From contig JADCDC010000091.1 of NCBI GenBank assembly GCA_020252385.1, forward strand, positions 1 to 8,140: 8,140 bases of DNA, written 5' to 3'. Of this stretch, positions 1 through 6,233 are shown one piece after another. The number at the start of each line of letters is the position of its first letter. The stretch's first letter is position 1. Under the pieces are notes generated by a model, which was not told where the DNA came from, made no database searches, and saw nothing but the letters and a program-made list of their open reading frames with translations. This stretch comes from Aestuariivirga sp. (GTDB taxonomy: Bacteria > Pseudomonadota > Alphaproteobacteria > Rhizobiales > Aestuariivirgaceae). The position numbers were made by a program, and so were the translations under genes.

Positions 1-497
1 AACAGGTCTGGGCCAGGCCCACGGCGGAGGTGAATGGCATCTGGGGCGGCTACACCGGGGTCGGCACCAAGACCGTGCTGCCATCCAAGGCCCATGCCAA
101 GTTCACCTTCCGGCTGGTTGGCAAGCAGAACCCGGACAAGGTGCTGAAAGCCTTCCACAGCTTCGTGAAGGGGCTGATCCCCAAGGACTGCAAGGTGGAG
201 TTTTCGGGCAGGGGCGGCGGCAGCCCGGCGACCGAGATCGCCGAGGACAATCCCTTCATCGCCAGGTCGGCGAAGGCGCTGAAGGACGAGTACCGCCGTG
301 ACGCGGTGCTGATGGGCTCCGGCGGATCGATCCCCATCTGCCGCTTCTTCAAGGACATACTCGGAATGGATTCGATCCTCGTGGGCTTCGCCCTCAACGA
401 CGATGCGATCCACAGCCCCAACGAGAAATACGATCTCGAAAGCTTCCGGCGCGGCATCAGGAGTTGGGTGCGGATCATGGGCGAACTCGCGGCATGA
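1..497 (+). CDS. M20-family metallopeptidase (dipeptidase-like), C-terminal part, 5' truncated by the window edge
   Basis: The frame is open from the first full codon at base 3 (reading QVWARPTAEVNG) to TGA at 495-497, giving about 164 residues. The GTG at base 30 lies inside this conserved block and is not a real start. The opening segment, with WARPT, EVNGIWGGYTG and GTKTV, is typical of the dimerisation domain of M20 dipeptidases (carnosinase/DUG-type and ArgE/DapE relatives). After it come a GSGGSIPI stretch and, near the end, AIHSPNEKYD, whose His (bases 411-413) corresponds to the family's C-terminal zinc ligand. The other metal ligands and the catalytic Glu would lie in the missing N-terminal half. 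M20 enzymes are usually cytoplasmic dinuclear-zinc hydrolases of dipeptides or N-acyl amino acids; the exact substrate cannot be told. The stop overlaps the ATG of the next gene (ATGA), implying translational coupling. Confidence 0.93.
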   Translation, partial: QVWARPTAEVNGIWGGYTGVGTKTVLPSKAHAKFTFRLVGKQNPDKVLKAFHSFVKGLIPKDCKVEFSGRGGGSPATEIAEDNPFIARSAKALKDEYRRDAVLMGSGGSIPICRFFKDILGMDSILVGFALNDDAIHSPNEKYDLESFRRGIRSWVRIMGELAA

Positions 498-853
498 GCT
501 TCGATCCCGTAGCGCAGGTGAAGCGCTATCACGCGGCTCTGAACGGCTACAGCGAGGAGGCCGTACGGCCGATGTTCGCGGCAGGCGCGATCTATGCCTC
601 GCCGGGCGTGGGCGGCCGGATCGAGGGGCGCGAGGCCATCCTGTCGGCGTTCAGGGACTATTTCGCGGCGCATCCCGACCAGGTCGCCGAGGACGAGAGC
701 GTGACGGCGCTGTCGCCCTTGAGCGCGCGGGCCGTCTGGCGGCTCCGCGCCACCGCGGAACCGGCCGGGCGCATCGTCGAGCGGCGCGGCGTCGAGACGG
801 TGCGTTTCGACAGCGACGGCCTGATCATTGCAGTGGAGGTCGAGGACCGATGA
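494..853 (+). CDS. SnoaL-like / NTF2-like small protein
   Basis: This 119-residue protein starts at the ATG overlapping the peptidase stop (ATGA at 494-497). An in-frame upstream TTG at 464 is rejected because the ATGA junction fits an operon start. The sequence has the alpha+beta cone layout of SnoaL/NTF2-like proteins: a helical N-terminus with RYHAALNGY (11-19), then FAAGAIYASPGVGG (28-41), the helix EGREAILSAFRDYF (44-57), and alternating strands to the end. Family members are ketosteroid-isomerase-like enzymes or ligand-binding proteins acting on many small molecules. No catalytic residue pair can be assigned by eye, so the function is unknown. It sits between a peptidase and a channel-like gene and its own stop again overlaps the next ATG, so all three are probably made from one message. 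No signal peptide is visible; it is probably cytoplasmic. Confidence 0.85.
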   Translation: MSFDPVAQVKRYHAALNGYSEEAVRPMFAAGAIYASPGVGGRIEGREAILSAFRDYFAAHPDQVAEDESVTALSPLSARAVWRLRATAEPAGRIVERRGVETVRFDSDGLIIAVEVEDR

Positions 854-1260
854 TCCCGCAACTCGCCATCGGCACCGTGATCATGATCGTCAACGCGGCC
901 ATTCAGGCCGAGTTGTTCAACGCCTTCGCGCGCCATCTGGAGAGCCTGATCCTGTGGCTGCGCCACCGCTTCAAGCGCTTCACCAACACGGCGGCGATCG
1001 TGATCGGCGCGCTGTTCGTGCTCTTCGTGCACAGCATCCAGGTGTGGATCTGGGCCACCACCTTCTACCTGGCCGGGGTCTTCGAAAACTGGGAGCCGGC
1101 AGTCTACTTCGCGCTCGTCACCTTCACCACGGTGGGCTTCGGCGACATCACGCTCGGGCCCGACTGGCGCCTGCTCTCCGGCCTGACCGCCGCCAATGGC
1201 TTCATCAGCTTCGGTTGGTCGACGGCCTACATGGTGGAACTGGTGCGGCGTACGGCCTGA
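850..1260 (+). CDS. Small potassium-channel-like membrane protein (Ion_trans_2 type pore)
   Basis: This 136-residue protein starts at the ATG overlapping the previous stop (ATGA at 850-853). GGAGG at 835-839 lies 10 nt upstream and GAGGA at 842-846 is closer. Three hydrophobic regions are visible: about residues 4-24, 47-76 and 108-128, separated by a basic stretch (RHRFKRF, 38-44). Between the last two lies a pore loop with the selectivity filter T-V-G-F-G-D at 94-99, preceded by FTT, the hallmark of K+ channels (usual TVGYGD; Phe for Tyr is a known natural variant). There is no cytoplasmic RCK/TrkA-N ligand-binding domain and no voltage-sensor charge ladder, so it is a minimal pore subunit expected to act as a homotetramer in the inner membrane. 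Ion selectivity and gating are inferences from the filter. It ends 3 bp before the convergent PNPOx-like gene. Confidence 0.88.
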   Translation: MIPQLAIGTVIMIVNAAIQAELFNAFARHLESLILWLRHRFKRFTNTAAIVIGALFVLFVHSIQVWIWATTFYLAGVFENWEPAVYFALVTFTTVGFGDITLGPDWRLLSGLTAANGFISFGWSTAYMVELVRRTA

Positions 1261-1263
1261 GCC

Positions 1264-1908
1264 TCAGCCGATCTTGAAGTCCATGATGTGAGCCGGGGGC
1301 ATGAGGCCCGGGATCAGCCGCGGATCGTCCACGGGCGCCAGCACCTGCTGGCGCACGGGGATGACGCCGGCCCAGATCGGAAGCGCGTAATCCTCCTCGT
1401 CGTCGCCCGGCGGGCCGGTGCGGATCTTGGCCGAGACCTCGTCGAGCTTCAGGGACAGCACGGTTGTGGCCTTCAGTTCCTGCGCCGTCATGGGCCGCAG
1501 CATGTCCCAGCGGCCCGGCCACAGGCCGTTGGTGAAGTTGCGGAGCCGCAATTCCTTCTCGGCGGGGTCCTTGACCTTCCTTGCGGTGCCGAAGGCCATG
1601 AGCGAGCGGTAGTTGCAGCTGTGGTTGAAGGCGGCGCGGGCCATCACGAAACCATCGATGATCGACACGGTGAGGCAGACGTCCGTCTCCTCGCAGGCCT
1701 CCAGCATGCGGCTCGCCGACGAACCGTGCCAGTAGACGTGGCCGCCTTCCCGCCACTGCAGCGTGGGCGTCACGTAGGGCGTGCCCTTGAACACGTAGCC
1801 GACGTTGCAGATGGGGGTTGCATCGAGAATGGCGTGCACTGTTTCCGCATCATACTTGGCGCGCTTGGCAAGCCGCTTCACGCGGGTCCGTTCGGTTGGG
1901 GCATCCAT
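1264..1908 (-). CDS. Pyridoxamine 5'-phosphate oxidase-like (PNPOx-family) flavin-binding protein
   Basis: This 214-residue protein reads MDAPTERTRVKRLAKRAKYD and continues through the split-barrel FMN-binding fold. The segments seen are ATPICNVGYVFKGTPYVTPT (30-49), YWHGSSASRML (59-69), MAFGTARKV (104-112), RWDMLRPMTAQELKAT (133-148) and LPIWAGVIPV (176-185). This matches the broad family related to pyridoxamine phosphate oxidase (PF12900-like), not classical PdxH, so FMN binding is likely but the substrate is unknown. The start at 1908 is chosen because GGAG lies 8 nt upstream of that ATG on the - strand, while the frame continues only with non-conserved codons to 1968. It is divergent from a MocR-type regulator, a common pairing that suggests the regulator controls it. 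Its 3' end is 3 bp from the channel-like gene. Confidence 0.9.
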   Translation of the reverse strand: MDAPTERTRVKRLAKRAKYDAETVHAILDATPICNVGYVFKGTPYVTPTLQWREGGHVYWHGSSASRMLEACEETDVCLTVSIIDGFVMARAAFNHSCNYRSLMAFGTARKVKDPAEKELRLRNFTNGLWPGRWDMLRPMTAQELKATTVLSLKLDEVSAKIRTGPPGDDEEDYALPIWAGVIPVRQQVLAPVDDPRLIPGLMPPAHIMDFKIG

Positions 1909-1979
1909 CTCCGTCACTCCGTTTGCCGGTTTGGAATGCCTGCGATATGGTCTGGCGGAAAGGACCAAGTTCAGCGCCT
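1909..1979. promoter_or_regulatory. Divergent promoter region between PNPOx-like gene and MocR regulator
   Basis: This 71-bp gap must hold the promoters of both divergent genes. On the + strand TTGCCG (1923-1928) and TATGGT (1946-1951) are 17 bp apart, each matching 4 of 6 bases of the sigma-70 consensus, which would give a leader of roughly 20 nt before the regulator ATG at 1980. On the - strand GGAG (1917-1920) is the ribosome binding site of the PNPOx-like gene, but I found no convincing -35/-10 pair. Promoter assignment is by eye only. Confidence 0.5.
1948..1967. promoter_or_regulatory. Candidate MocR operator: inverted repeat TGGTC-N10-GACCA
   Basis: TGGTC at 1948-1952 and GACCA at 1963-1967 form a perfect 5-bp inverted repeat with a 10-bp spacer, one helical turn between arms. 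The left arm overlaps the candidate -10 of the regulator and the repeat lies upstream of both divergent genes, so one bound regulator could act on both. Many MocR regulators bind direct repeats, so an inverted arrangement is not decisive, and a 5-bp match can arise by chance in GC-rich DNA. Confidence 0.4.
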
Positions 1980-3413
1980 ATGAGCAGACCACTTCTCGGC
2001 ACCTCGGCGAGCGAGATCGGCATCGACCGGGACGACCGCGAGCCGATCCAGAGCCAGATCGCGCGGCAGATCCGCTCGCTGGTATTGAGCGGCCGCCTGA
2101 AGCCGCAGACGAGGCTGCCCTCGACGAGGGCACTGTCGGAGGAGCTGTCGGTGGCCCGCGCAACGGTGGTCGAGGCCTATGAGCAGCTCGCCAGCGAGGG
2201 CTATCTCGAAACTCGGTCCGGCTCCGGCACCCGGGTGGCGGCGGAACTCCCCGAGGCCCTCCTCACTCCTTCCCCGCGCGACAGCACGCGAGAGGCGCCG
2301 CGCACCGGGCTGAAGCGGGAGCCCGCGCGGCCCTTCCGGTCGGGTCTCGTCGATTGGGAGAATTTTCCGCATGATCCCTGGGGCAGGCTCATCGGGCGCT
2401 TCTGGCGCAATCCGCCGGTCACCCTGCTCGAGCACAACGACCCCTTCGGCTGGATGCCGCTCAGGGAGGCGATCTCCGCGCACCTCTACGAGTGGCGGGG
2501 CATCAGCTGCACGGCGGGCGAGGTGATCGTCACCGCGGGCGGGCTCGACGCCTTCGACCTGATCGGGCGCGCCATCCTGAAGCCCGGCGACGAGGTGTGG
2601 TTCGAGGAGCCGGGCTACCCGACGGCACGGCGCATCTTCTCCCAGGGCGGGGCTGCCGCCGTGCCGGTGCCGGTCGATGGCGAGGGCCTCGTCGTGGCCC
2701 GCGGGCGCGAGCGCGCACCAAGGGCGCGCGCTGCCTTCGTCACCCCTGCGCGGCAGTATCCGACCGGCGTCACCATGCCGCTCGCCCGCCGCCTCGAACT
2801 GCTGGACTGGGCCGCGGAAACCGGGGCCACGGTGATCGAGGACGACTACGACAGCGAATACCGCTACGTCGGCCGCCCGCTTCCCGCCCTGATGAGCCTC
2901 GAAGCGCGTGCGCCGGTCATCTACACGGGCACTTTTTCCAAGGTTTTCTCGCCCATCGTCAGGCTCGGCTACATCGTGGTGCCCAAGACACTGGTGCAGC
3001 GCTTCCGAGAGGAACGCCTGTCGCATGGGGCGCCGCCCTCGCTGATGGCGCAGCCGGCGCTGGCGGCGTTCATGACCTCGGGCGATTTCGCCATCCACAT
3101 CCGCCGCATGCGCCGCATCTATGCCGCAAGGCGGCGTGCACTGATCGAGGCGCTGCGGCCGGGCGAGGGCAGGCTCTACGAGATCGACGCCTCGCCGGCG
3201 GGCCTGATGCTGCTCCTGCGGCTTCCCGCAGGCGCCAGCGACGAGGACGCGATGCGGCGGCTCGAACGCGGCGGCATCGAGACCCTGTCCCTGTCGAGCC
3301 ACTATGCCGGACGAACCCGCCAGCAAGGCCTGCTGCTGAGCTTTGCGGGCTTCAGCGAGGCGGCCCTCGCCAAGGCGGCGAAGGGGCTGATCGCAGCACT
3401 CGCTGCGAACTAG
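1980..3413 (+). CDS. MocR-type transcriptional regulator (GntR winged helix fused to fold-type I aminotransferase)
   Basis: This 477-residue protein has the normal MocR length and order. A GntR winged helix spans about residues 17-90 (EPIQSQIARQI, LPSTRALSEEL, ARATVVEAYEQL, YLETRSGSGT). An acidic/proline-rich linker follows, then an aminotransferase domain from about 125 to the end. PLP-site residues are visible: the Schiff-base lysine K321 in GTFSK, and D288 and Y290 in EDDYDSEY; the 33-residue D-to-K spacing equals that of GabR. MocR proteins sense PLP or PLP-bound amines and activate or repress a neighbouring gene, here most likely the divergent PNPOx-like gene. The start is the ATG at 1980; an in-frame ATG at 1947 is possible but would run through the palindrome and has no better ribosome site, and AAGGA at 1960-1964 is rather far from 1980. 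The stop overlaps that of the convergent DUF1194 gene by 4 bp. PdxR is possible but unproven. Confidence 0.93.
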   Translation: MSRPLLGTSASEIGIDRDDREPIQSQIARQIRSLVLSGRLKPQTRLPSTRALSEELSVARATVVEAYEQLASEGYLETRSGSGTRVAAELPEALLTPSPRDSTREAPRTGLKREPARPFRSGLVDWENFPHDPWGRLIGRFWRNPPVTLLEHNDPFGWMPLREAISAHLYEWRGISCTAGEVIVTAGGLDAFDLIGRAILKPGDEVWFEEPGYPTARRIFSQGGAAAVPVPVDGEGLVVARGRERAPRARAAFVTPARQYPTGVTMPLARRLELLDWAAETGATVIEDDYDSEYRYVGRPLPALMSLEARAPVIYTGTFSKVFSPIVRLGYIVVPKTLVQRFREERLSHGAPPSLMAQPALAAFMTSGDFAIHIRRMRRIYAARRRALIEALRPGEGRLYEIDASPAGLMLLLRLPAGASDEDAMRRLERGGIETLSLSSHYAGRTRQQGLLLSFAGFSEAALAKAAKGLIAALAAN

Positions 3414-4081
3414 GAGGCAAGCGGCCGGAGCTCCTTCAGCAGCTTCTCGCGGATGGCGCGGATGTAGTCCTCGAAGTCGCGCGCCGGCTCGACGAAGCTG
3501 TCGACGCCGATGATCACGCGGTCACGGTAGTAGCGGTCGAGGCCGGGAACGTCCGCCATGATAGGAAGTCCATTGATGACGATGCCCTGCGCCTTCGCGT
3601 CCTGGCGCGCGGCCTCGAGGTCGCGTCCGCCATTGTCCTCGCCATCGCCCGAAATGTCGATCACCTTGCGGAAGCCGTCGAACTCATTGGTGGCGATGAG
3701 CGCGGCGCTGTCCGCGATGCCGCTGGCGATCGAGGTGGCACTGGCGCGCATCCAGCGCCGCACGAGGCCGATGCGGAAGCCGAAGGCCTTGGAGTCGCGC
3801 GCGGTTTCGAGATGGGTGAAGGGGAGGACGATGCGGGTTTCGCCGTGCGCACCCCATTGCACCACGGCGACGGCAGCACCCAGCGGCTTCAGGTCCTCGA
3901 TGGCGCGCTGCACGTCGGGATCGCGGAAGGCGAGTGCTAGCCCCTCGAGCTGGAGCGCGAACTCCCTGCCATCGACACTGGCCGAACTGTCGAGCGCCAG
4001 GACGAGTTCGACGGCGACCGGTGTTCCCTGTGCGGCCGCGGGAACCGCCAGCGCCCCCAGGAGCAGCAGCCGCGACGCCAT
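3410..4081 (-). CDS. Secreted DUF1194 / von Willebrand factor A-domain protein
   Basis: This 223-residue protein begins MASR, then a hydrophobic core LLLLGALAVPAAA with a likely signal peptidase cut near AAAQ (residues 15-18), so it is predicted to be periplasmic or extracellular. The mature part is a single vWA domain. The MIDAS metal site is visible as D31-S-S-A-S35, the conserved Thr in ATSIASGI (T116) and the ISGDGEDN segment (143-150). The pattern fits DUF1194, whose members are about this length. vWA domains with an intact MIDAS bind a divalent cation and mediate protein contacts; no enzymatic role is known to me for this family. The ATG at 4081 has no clear Shine-Dalgarno, but no other in-frame ATG, GTG or TTG lies close by and the signal peptide begins exactly there. 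It diverges from the copper chaperone gene with a 52-bp gap and overlaps the MocR stop at CTAG. Confidence 0.9.
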   Translation of the reverse strand: MASRLLLLGALAVPAAAQGTPVAVELVLALDSSASVDGREFALQLEGLALAFRDPDVQRAIEDLKPLGAAVAVVQWGAHGETRIVLPFTHLETARDSKAFGFRIGLVRRWMRASATSIASGIADSAALIATNEFDGFRKVIDISGDGEDNGGRDLEAARQDAKAQGIVINGLPIMADVPGLDRYYRDRVIIGVDSFVEPARDFEDYIRAIREKLLKELRPLAS

Positions 4082-4121
4082 GGCGCATGACAGGTCTGCA
4101 GCCAGCGTCCAAATAGCGCAC

Positions 4122-4127
4122 AAGGAG
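4122..4127 (+). promoter_or_regulatory. Strong ribosome binding site of the copper chaperone gene
   Basis: AAGGAG lies 6 nt upstream of the ATG at 4134 and fixes that start. It is the best Shine-Dalgarno in the window. The 52-bp gap in which it lies shows no convincing sigma-70 promoter; ATGACA at 4087-4092 resembles a -35 box, but no good -10 follows. Confidence 0.8.
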
Positions 4128-4133
4128 ACCACC

Positions 4134-4625
4134 ATGCGCCGCACCCTGCTTGAGATATCAGCCGCCATTTCGCTCACCCTCGCCGCCATACTTACATCCG
4201 TCGGCGGGGCGAGCGCCAGCAGCGTCATGATCACCGAGGCGTTCGCGCGCGCCTCCGCCACGCCGATGGCGGCGGCCGGGGCGGCCTATGTGAGCCTGAT
4301 GAACCATGGCGCGGAGCCCGATCGGCTGATCTCCGCCGCGAGCCCCGCCGCCAGGACGGCCGAGATTCACAAGAGCGAGGTCGTCGACGGCGTCATGAAG
4401 ATGTCCGAAGCAGGCCCGCTCGACATTCCGGTGCATGGCACGCTTCAAATGAAGCCCGGCGGCTATCACATCATGCTGATCGGGCTGGTGAAGCCCTTGA
4501 AGAAGGGCGACGAGATCGAGATCACGCTCACCTTCGAGAAGGCCGGCGCCGTGGTGGTCAAGGTGCCCGTGGGCGACGTGGCCCAGGGCACTCATGATCA
4601 CGGCGAAGGCGGCTCGTCCGACTGA
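4134..4625 (+). CDS. Periplasmic PCu(A)C-type copper chaperone
   Basis: This 163-residue protein has a signal peptide (basic MRR, hydrophobic core to about residue 25, likely cleavage after GGASA or ASAS) and a mature PCu(A)C domain. The diagnostic copper-binding pattern H-X10-M-X21-H-X-M is present exactly: H79, M90, H112 and M114. Further family signs are the AYVSLMNHG stretch (51-59), AEIHK (76-80) and MKPGGYHIML (106-115). PCu(A)C proteins carry Cu(I) in the periplasm and help build the CuA or CuB site of cytochrome c oxidase, often with ScoI. A short His/Gly/acid tail (THDHGEGG) may be an extra metal-binding extension, as seen in several relatives. No cox, sco or TonB gene is next to it here. 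Its 3' end overlaps the convergent methyltransferase gene by 28 bp. Confidence 0.94.
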   Translation: MRRTLLEISAAISLTLAAILTSVGGASASSVMITEAFARASATPMAAAGAAYVSLMNHGAEPDRLISAASPAARTAEIHKSEVVDGVMKMSEAGPLDIPVHGTLQMKPGGYHIMLIGLVKPLKKGDEIEITLTFEKAGAVVVKVPVGDVAQGTHDHGEGGSSD

Positions 4626-5128
4626 GGCTCTTCGCGGAGCGGCCGGAGCGCCTCGTCCTCCGCGCGGATGCGCCACCACAGGACGGCGAGGTTGAGCACG
4701 CCGAAGATCACCGCATACCACCACAGGCCGAAGGCCATGGGCAGGATGAAGATCTCGCCCGCCACGACCATGTAGTTCGGGTGGCGGAAATACTTGTAGG
4801 GCCCCTCGCCGACGAGCGTTTCACCCGGCACCACGATGATGCGCGTGGTCCACCGGCTGCCCAGCGCCGCGATGACCCAGCCACGCGCGGCCTCCAGCAC
4901 CAGATAGGCGAAGATCCACGGCATGGAGACGGCCGGGGCCTGGAAGATCACGAGGTACCACAGGCCCACGAGCCACAGCGTATGCAGCGCCACGATGAAG
5001 GGATAGTGGTTCGACCCCATCTCGATGCCGCCGCGCGCCAGAAGCCGCTTGGTGTTGCGGTGCGCGATATAGAGTTCGACCACCCTTTGCAGGGTGACGA
5101 GCGAGAGAATGGTGATGTTGAGCCACAT
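4598..5128 (-). CDS. ICMT-family (isoprenylcysteine carboxyl methyltransferase-like) membrane methyltransferase
   Basis: This 176-residue integral membrane protein starts at the ATG at 5128 (MWLNITILSL), 8 nt after the stop of the polyketide synthase gene. Four or five hydrophobic segments are visible: about 1-20, 41-64, 69-90, and a long one at 122-150. The SAM-binding signature of the ICMT superfamily is present as RHPNY (114-118) and RIRAEDEAL near the C-terminus (the usual R-x-x-x-E-E/D-x-x-L block). Bacteria lack prenylated CAAX proteins as targets. Relatives next to type III polyketide synthases, such as SrsB of Streptomyces griseus and BpsB (YpbQ) of Bacillus subtilis, O-methylate the alkylresorcinol or alkylpyrone product. 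The same role is inferred here from the operon. The last 9 codons overlap the copper chaperone gene on the opposite strand. Confidence 0.9.
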   Translation of the reverse strand: MWLNITILSLVTLQRVVELYIAHRNTKRLLARGGIEMGSNHYPFIVALHTLWLVGLWYLVIFQAPAVSMPWIFAYLVLEAARGWVIAALGSRWTTRIIVVPGETLVGEGPYKYFRHPNYMVVAGEIFILPMAFGLWWYAVIFGVLNLAVLWWRIRAEDEALRPLREEPQSDEPPSP

Positions 5129-5136
5129 GCTGATTC

Positions 5137-6174
5137 TCAGTGTAGCATGGTTATGAAGCTCGCGGAAAAGCCCGGGCCCAGGGCCGAGACGAAGCGGCGG
5201 CCGGGGGTCGGCCGCTCCAGTTCGCGCGCCAGCACGAAGAGCACGGTGGGTGCCGACATGTTGCCATAGTCGCGCAGCACCGCGCGCTCGCTGGCAAGCC
5301 GGTCCGCCCCCGTCCCGAAGGCCTCCTCGAGTGCCAGGATGACCTTGGCGCCGCCGGGGTGGAAGCAGAAGCTCGCCGTGTCCTCCAGGCTGAGGCCACG
5401 GCGGGCGAGGAACTGGTCGGCCGCCGGGCGAAGGTCCCGCGTGGCCAGTTCCGGAATGCTGCGGGAGAAGATGGCGCCAAAGCCCTCGCGGTCCATGCGC
5501 CAGCCCATCACGTCGGTGGTGCCGGGCCAGGTGTGCTCGCCCGCATGCTCGACCTCGCCCATGTGCGGCCCCGACGTGGAGAGCACGGCAGCCGCCGCAC
5601 CGTCGCCGAACAGTGCCGTGGCGATGACGTTGGACTTCGACATCTCGTCCGGCCGGAAGGCAAGGGTGCAGAGTTCGATCACCACCAGCAGCACGTTGGA
5701 GCCGGGCGTGGCGCGGGCAAGACGTGCCGCGAGCGACAGGCCGGAGACGCCGCCTGCACAGCCGAGGCCGAAGACCGGAACGCGCTGCACGTCGGGCCTG
5801 AAGCCCAGTTCGTCCAGGAGGCGCGCCTCGATCGAGGGTGTGGCGATGCCGGTCGAGGACACCGTCACGATCGCGTCGATGTCGGATGCTTGGAGGCCCG
5901 CCTCGCGCAGTGCCAGACCCGCAACCTCCGCGAACAGCGACGATGCGCCGGCGATGAAGGCGGCCGTGCGCTCCGGCCAGCCCTGCTTCTCGCGGAACCA
6001 CTCATAGGGCATCACAGAATAGCGCCGCTCGATCCCGGAGTTGCCGAAGACCGGCATCAGCCGCTCGAAATCGCTGTGGCGCCCCGAGAAGATGGCTGTC
6101 GCCTCGCGGATGACGTCGATCGTGCGCATCTCGTGCGGCGGCACGGCCGTGGCGAGGCTTCGTAGTCCGGCCAT
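5137..6174 (-). CDS. Type III polyketide synthase (chalcone/stilbene synthase-like, alkylpyrone or alkylresorcinol type)
   Basis: This 345-residue protein has the thiolase fold and the full catalytic triad of type III polyketide synthases: C139 in GLGCAGG, H272 in FHPGG and N305 in YGNMSAPT. The C-terminal loop ALGPGFSA corresponds to the GFGPG motif. Bacterial members extend a fatty acyl-CoA (sometimes handed over from ACP) with malonyl-CoA and cyclise it to triketide or tetraketide alkylpyrones or alkylresorcinols, giving membrane phenolic lipids. The start at 6174 is supported by GGGAG 9 nt upstream and by the family-typical opening LRSLATAVPPHEM; the frame stays open further upstream but that part is the reverse of the TauE gene. 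The methyltransferase follows after 8 nt, so the two form an operon. Chain length and product cannot be read from the sequence. Confidence 0.94.
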   Translation of the reverse strand: MAGLRSLATAVPPHEMRTIDVIREATAIFSGRHSDFERLMPVFGNSGIERRYSVMPYEWFREKQGWPERTAAFIAGASSLFAEVAGLALREAGLQASDIDAIVTVSSTGIATPSIEARLLDELGFRPDVQRVPVFGLGCAGGVSGLSLAARLARATPGSNVLLVVIELCTLAFRPDEMSKSNVIATALFGDGAAAAVLSTSGPHMGEVEHAGEHTWPGTTDVMGWRMDREGFGAIFSRSIPELATRDLRPAADQFLARRGLSLEDTASFCFHPGGAKVILALEEAFGTGADRLASERAVLRDYGNMSAPTVLFVLARELERPTPGRRFVSALGPGFSASFITMLH

Positions 6175-6198
6175 TCTGCTTGTCTCCCTTGTCGTCAG

Positions 6199-6226
6199 CC
6201 GGCTTGCAGTCCCTGTGCAAAGCCGG
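6199..6226. promoter_or_regulatory. Inverted repeat in the divergent promoter of the PKS operon and TauE gene (candidate operator)
   Basis: CCGGCTTGCA (6199-6208) and TGCAAAGCCGG (6216-6226) are reverse complements except for one extra A in the right arm, separated by 7 nt. The core TTGCA-N7-TGCAA is perfect. It lies mid-way in the 84-bp gap between the PKS start (6174) and the TauE start (6259), where a repressor or activator could act on both. It could also form a hairpin in a leader transcript. No regulator gene is adjacent. Confidence 0.5.
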
Positions 6227-6233
6227 GCATAAG
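6204..6233 (+). promoter_or_regulatory. Candidate sigma-70-like promoter of the TauE/SafE gene
   Basis: TTGCAG (6204-6209) and CATAAG (6228-6233), 18 bp apart, give a weak match to the -35/-10 consensus (3 and 4 of 6 bases). The -35 lies in the left arm of the inverted repeat, so binding there would be expected to affect transcription. A start near 6240 would leave a leader of about 20 nt. Low certainty. Confidence 0.35.

Noticed and set aside
1971..3326. A 451-codon open frame on the - strand antisense to the MocR gene
   Set aside because: It is rich in Arg, Ala, Gly and His, matches no family, and mirrors a gene with clear domains. Such long shadow frames are expected in high-GC DNA.
3410..3413. 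A frameshift or assembly error at the shared CTAG of two convergent stops
   Set aside because: Both proteins have normal family lengths and C-termini, so the overlap looks real.
2492..3940. A 482-codon open frame on the + strand running from the MocR gene into the DUF1194 gene
   Set aside because: It crosses the end of one real gene and then reads the other antisense. Its residue make-up is Arg/Ala/Gly-rich and shows no domain.
4082..4261. N-terminal extension of the DUF1194 protein by 60 codons
   Set aside because: It would overlap the copper chaperone's signal peptide on the other strand and bury the secretion signal that begins at the ATG at 4081.
5129..6001. An extended - strand frame placing about 290 residues in front of the methyltransferase
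   Set aside because: That stretch is the polyketide synthase gene read in another frame. The methyltransferase starts cleanly at its own ATG (5128) 8 nt after the synthase stop, so a fusion is not supported.
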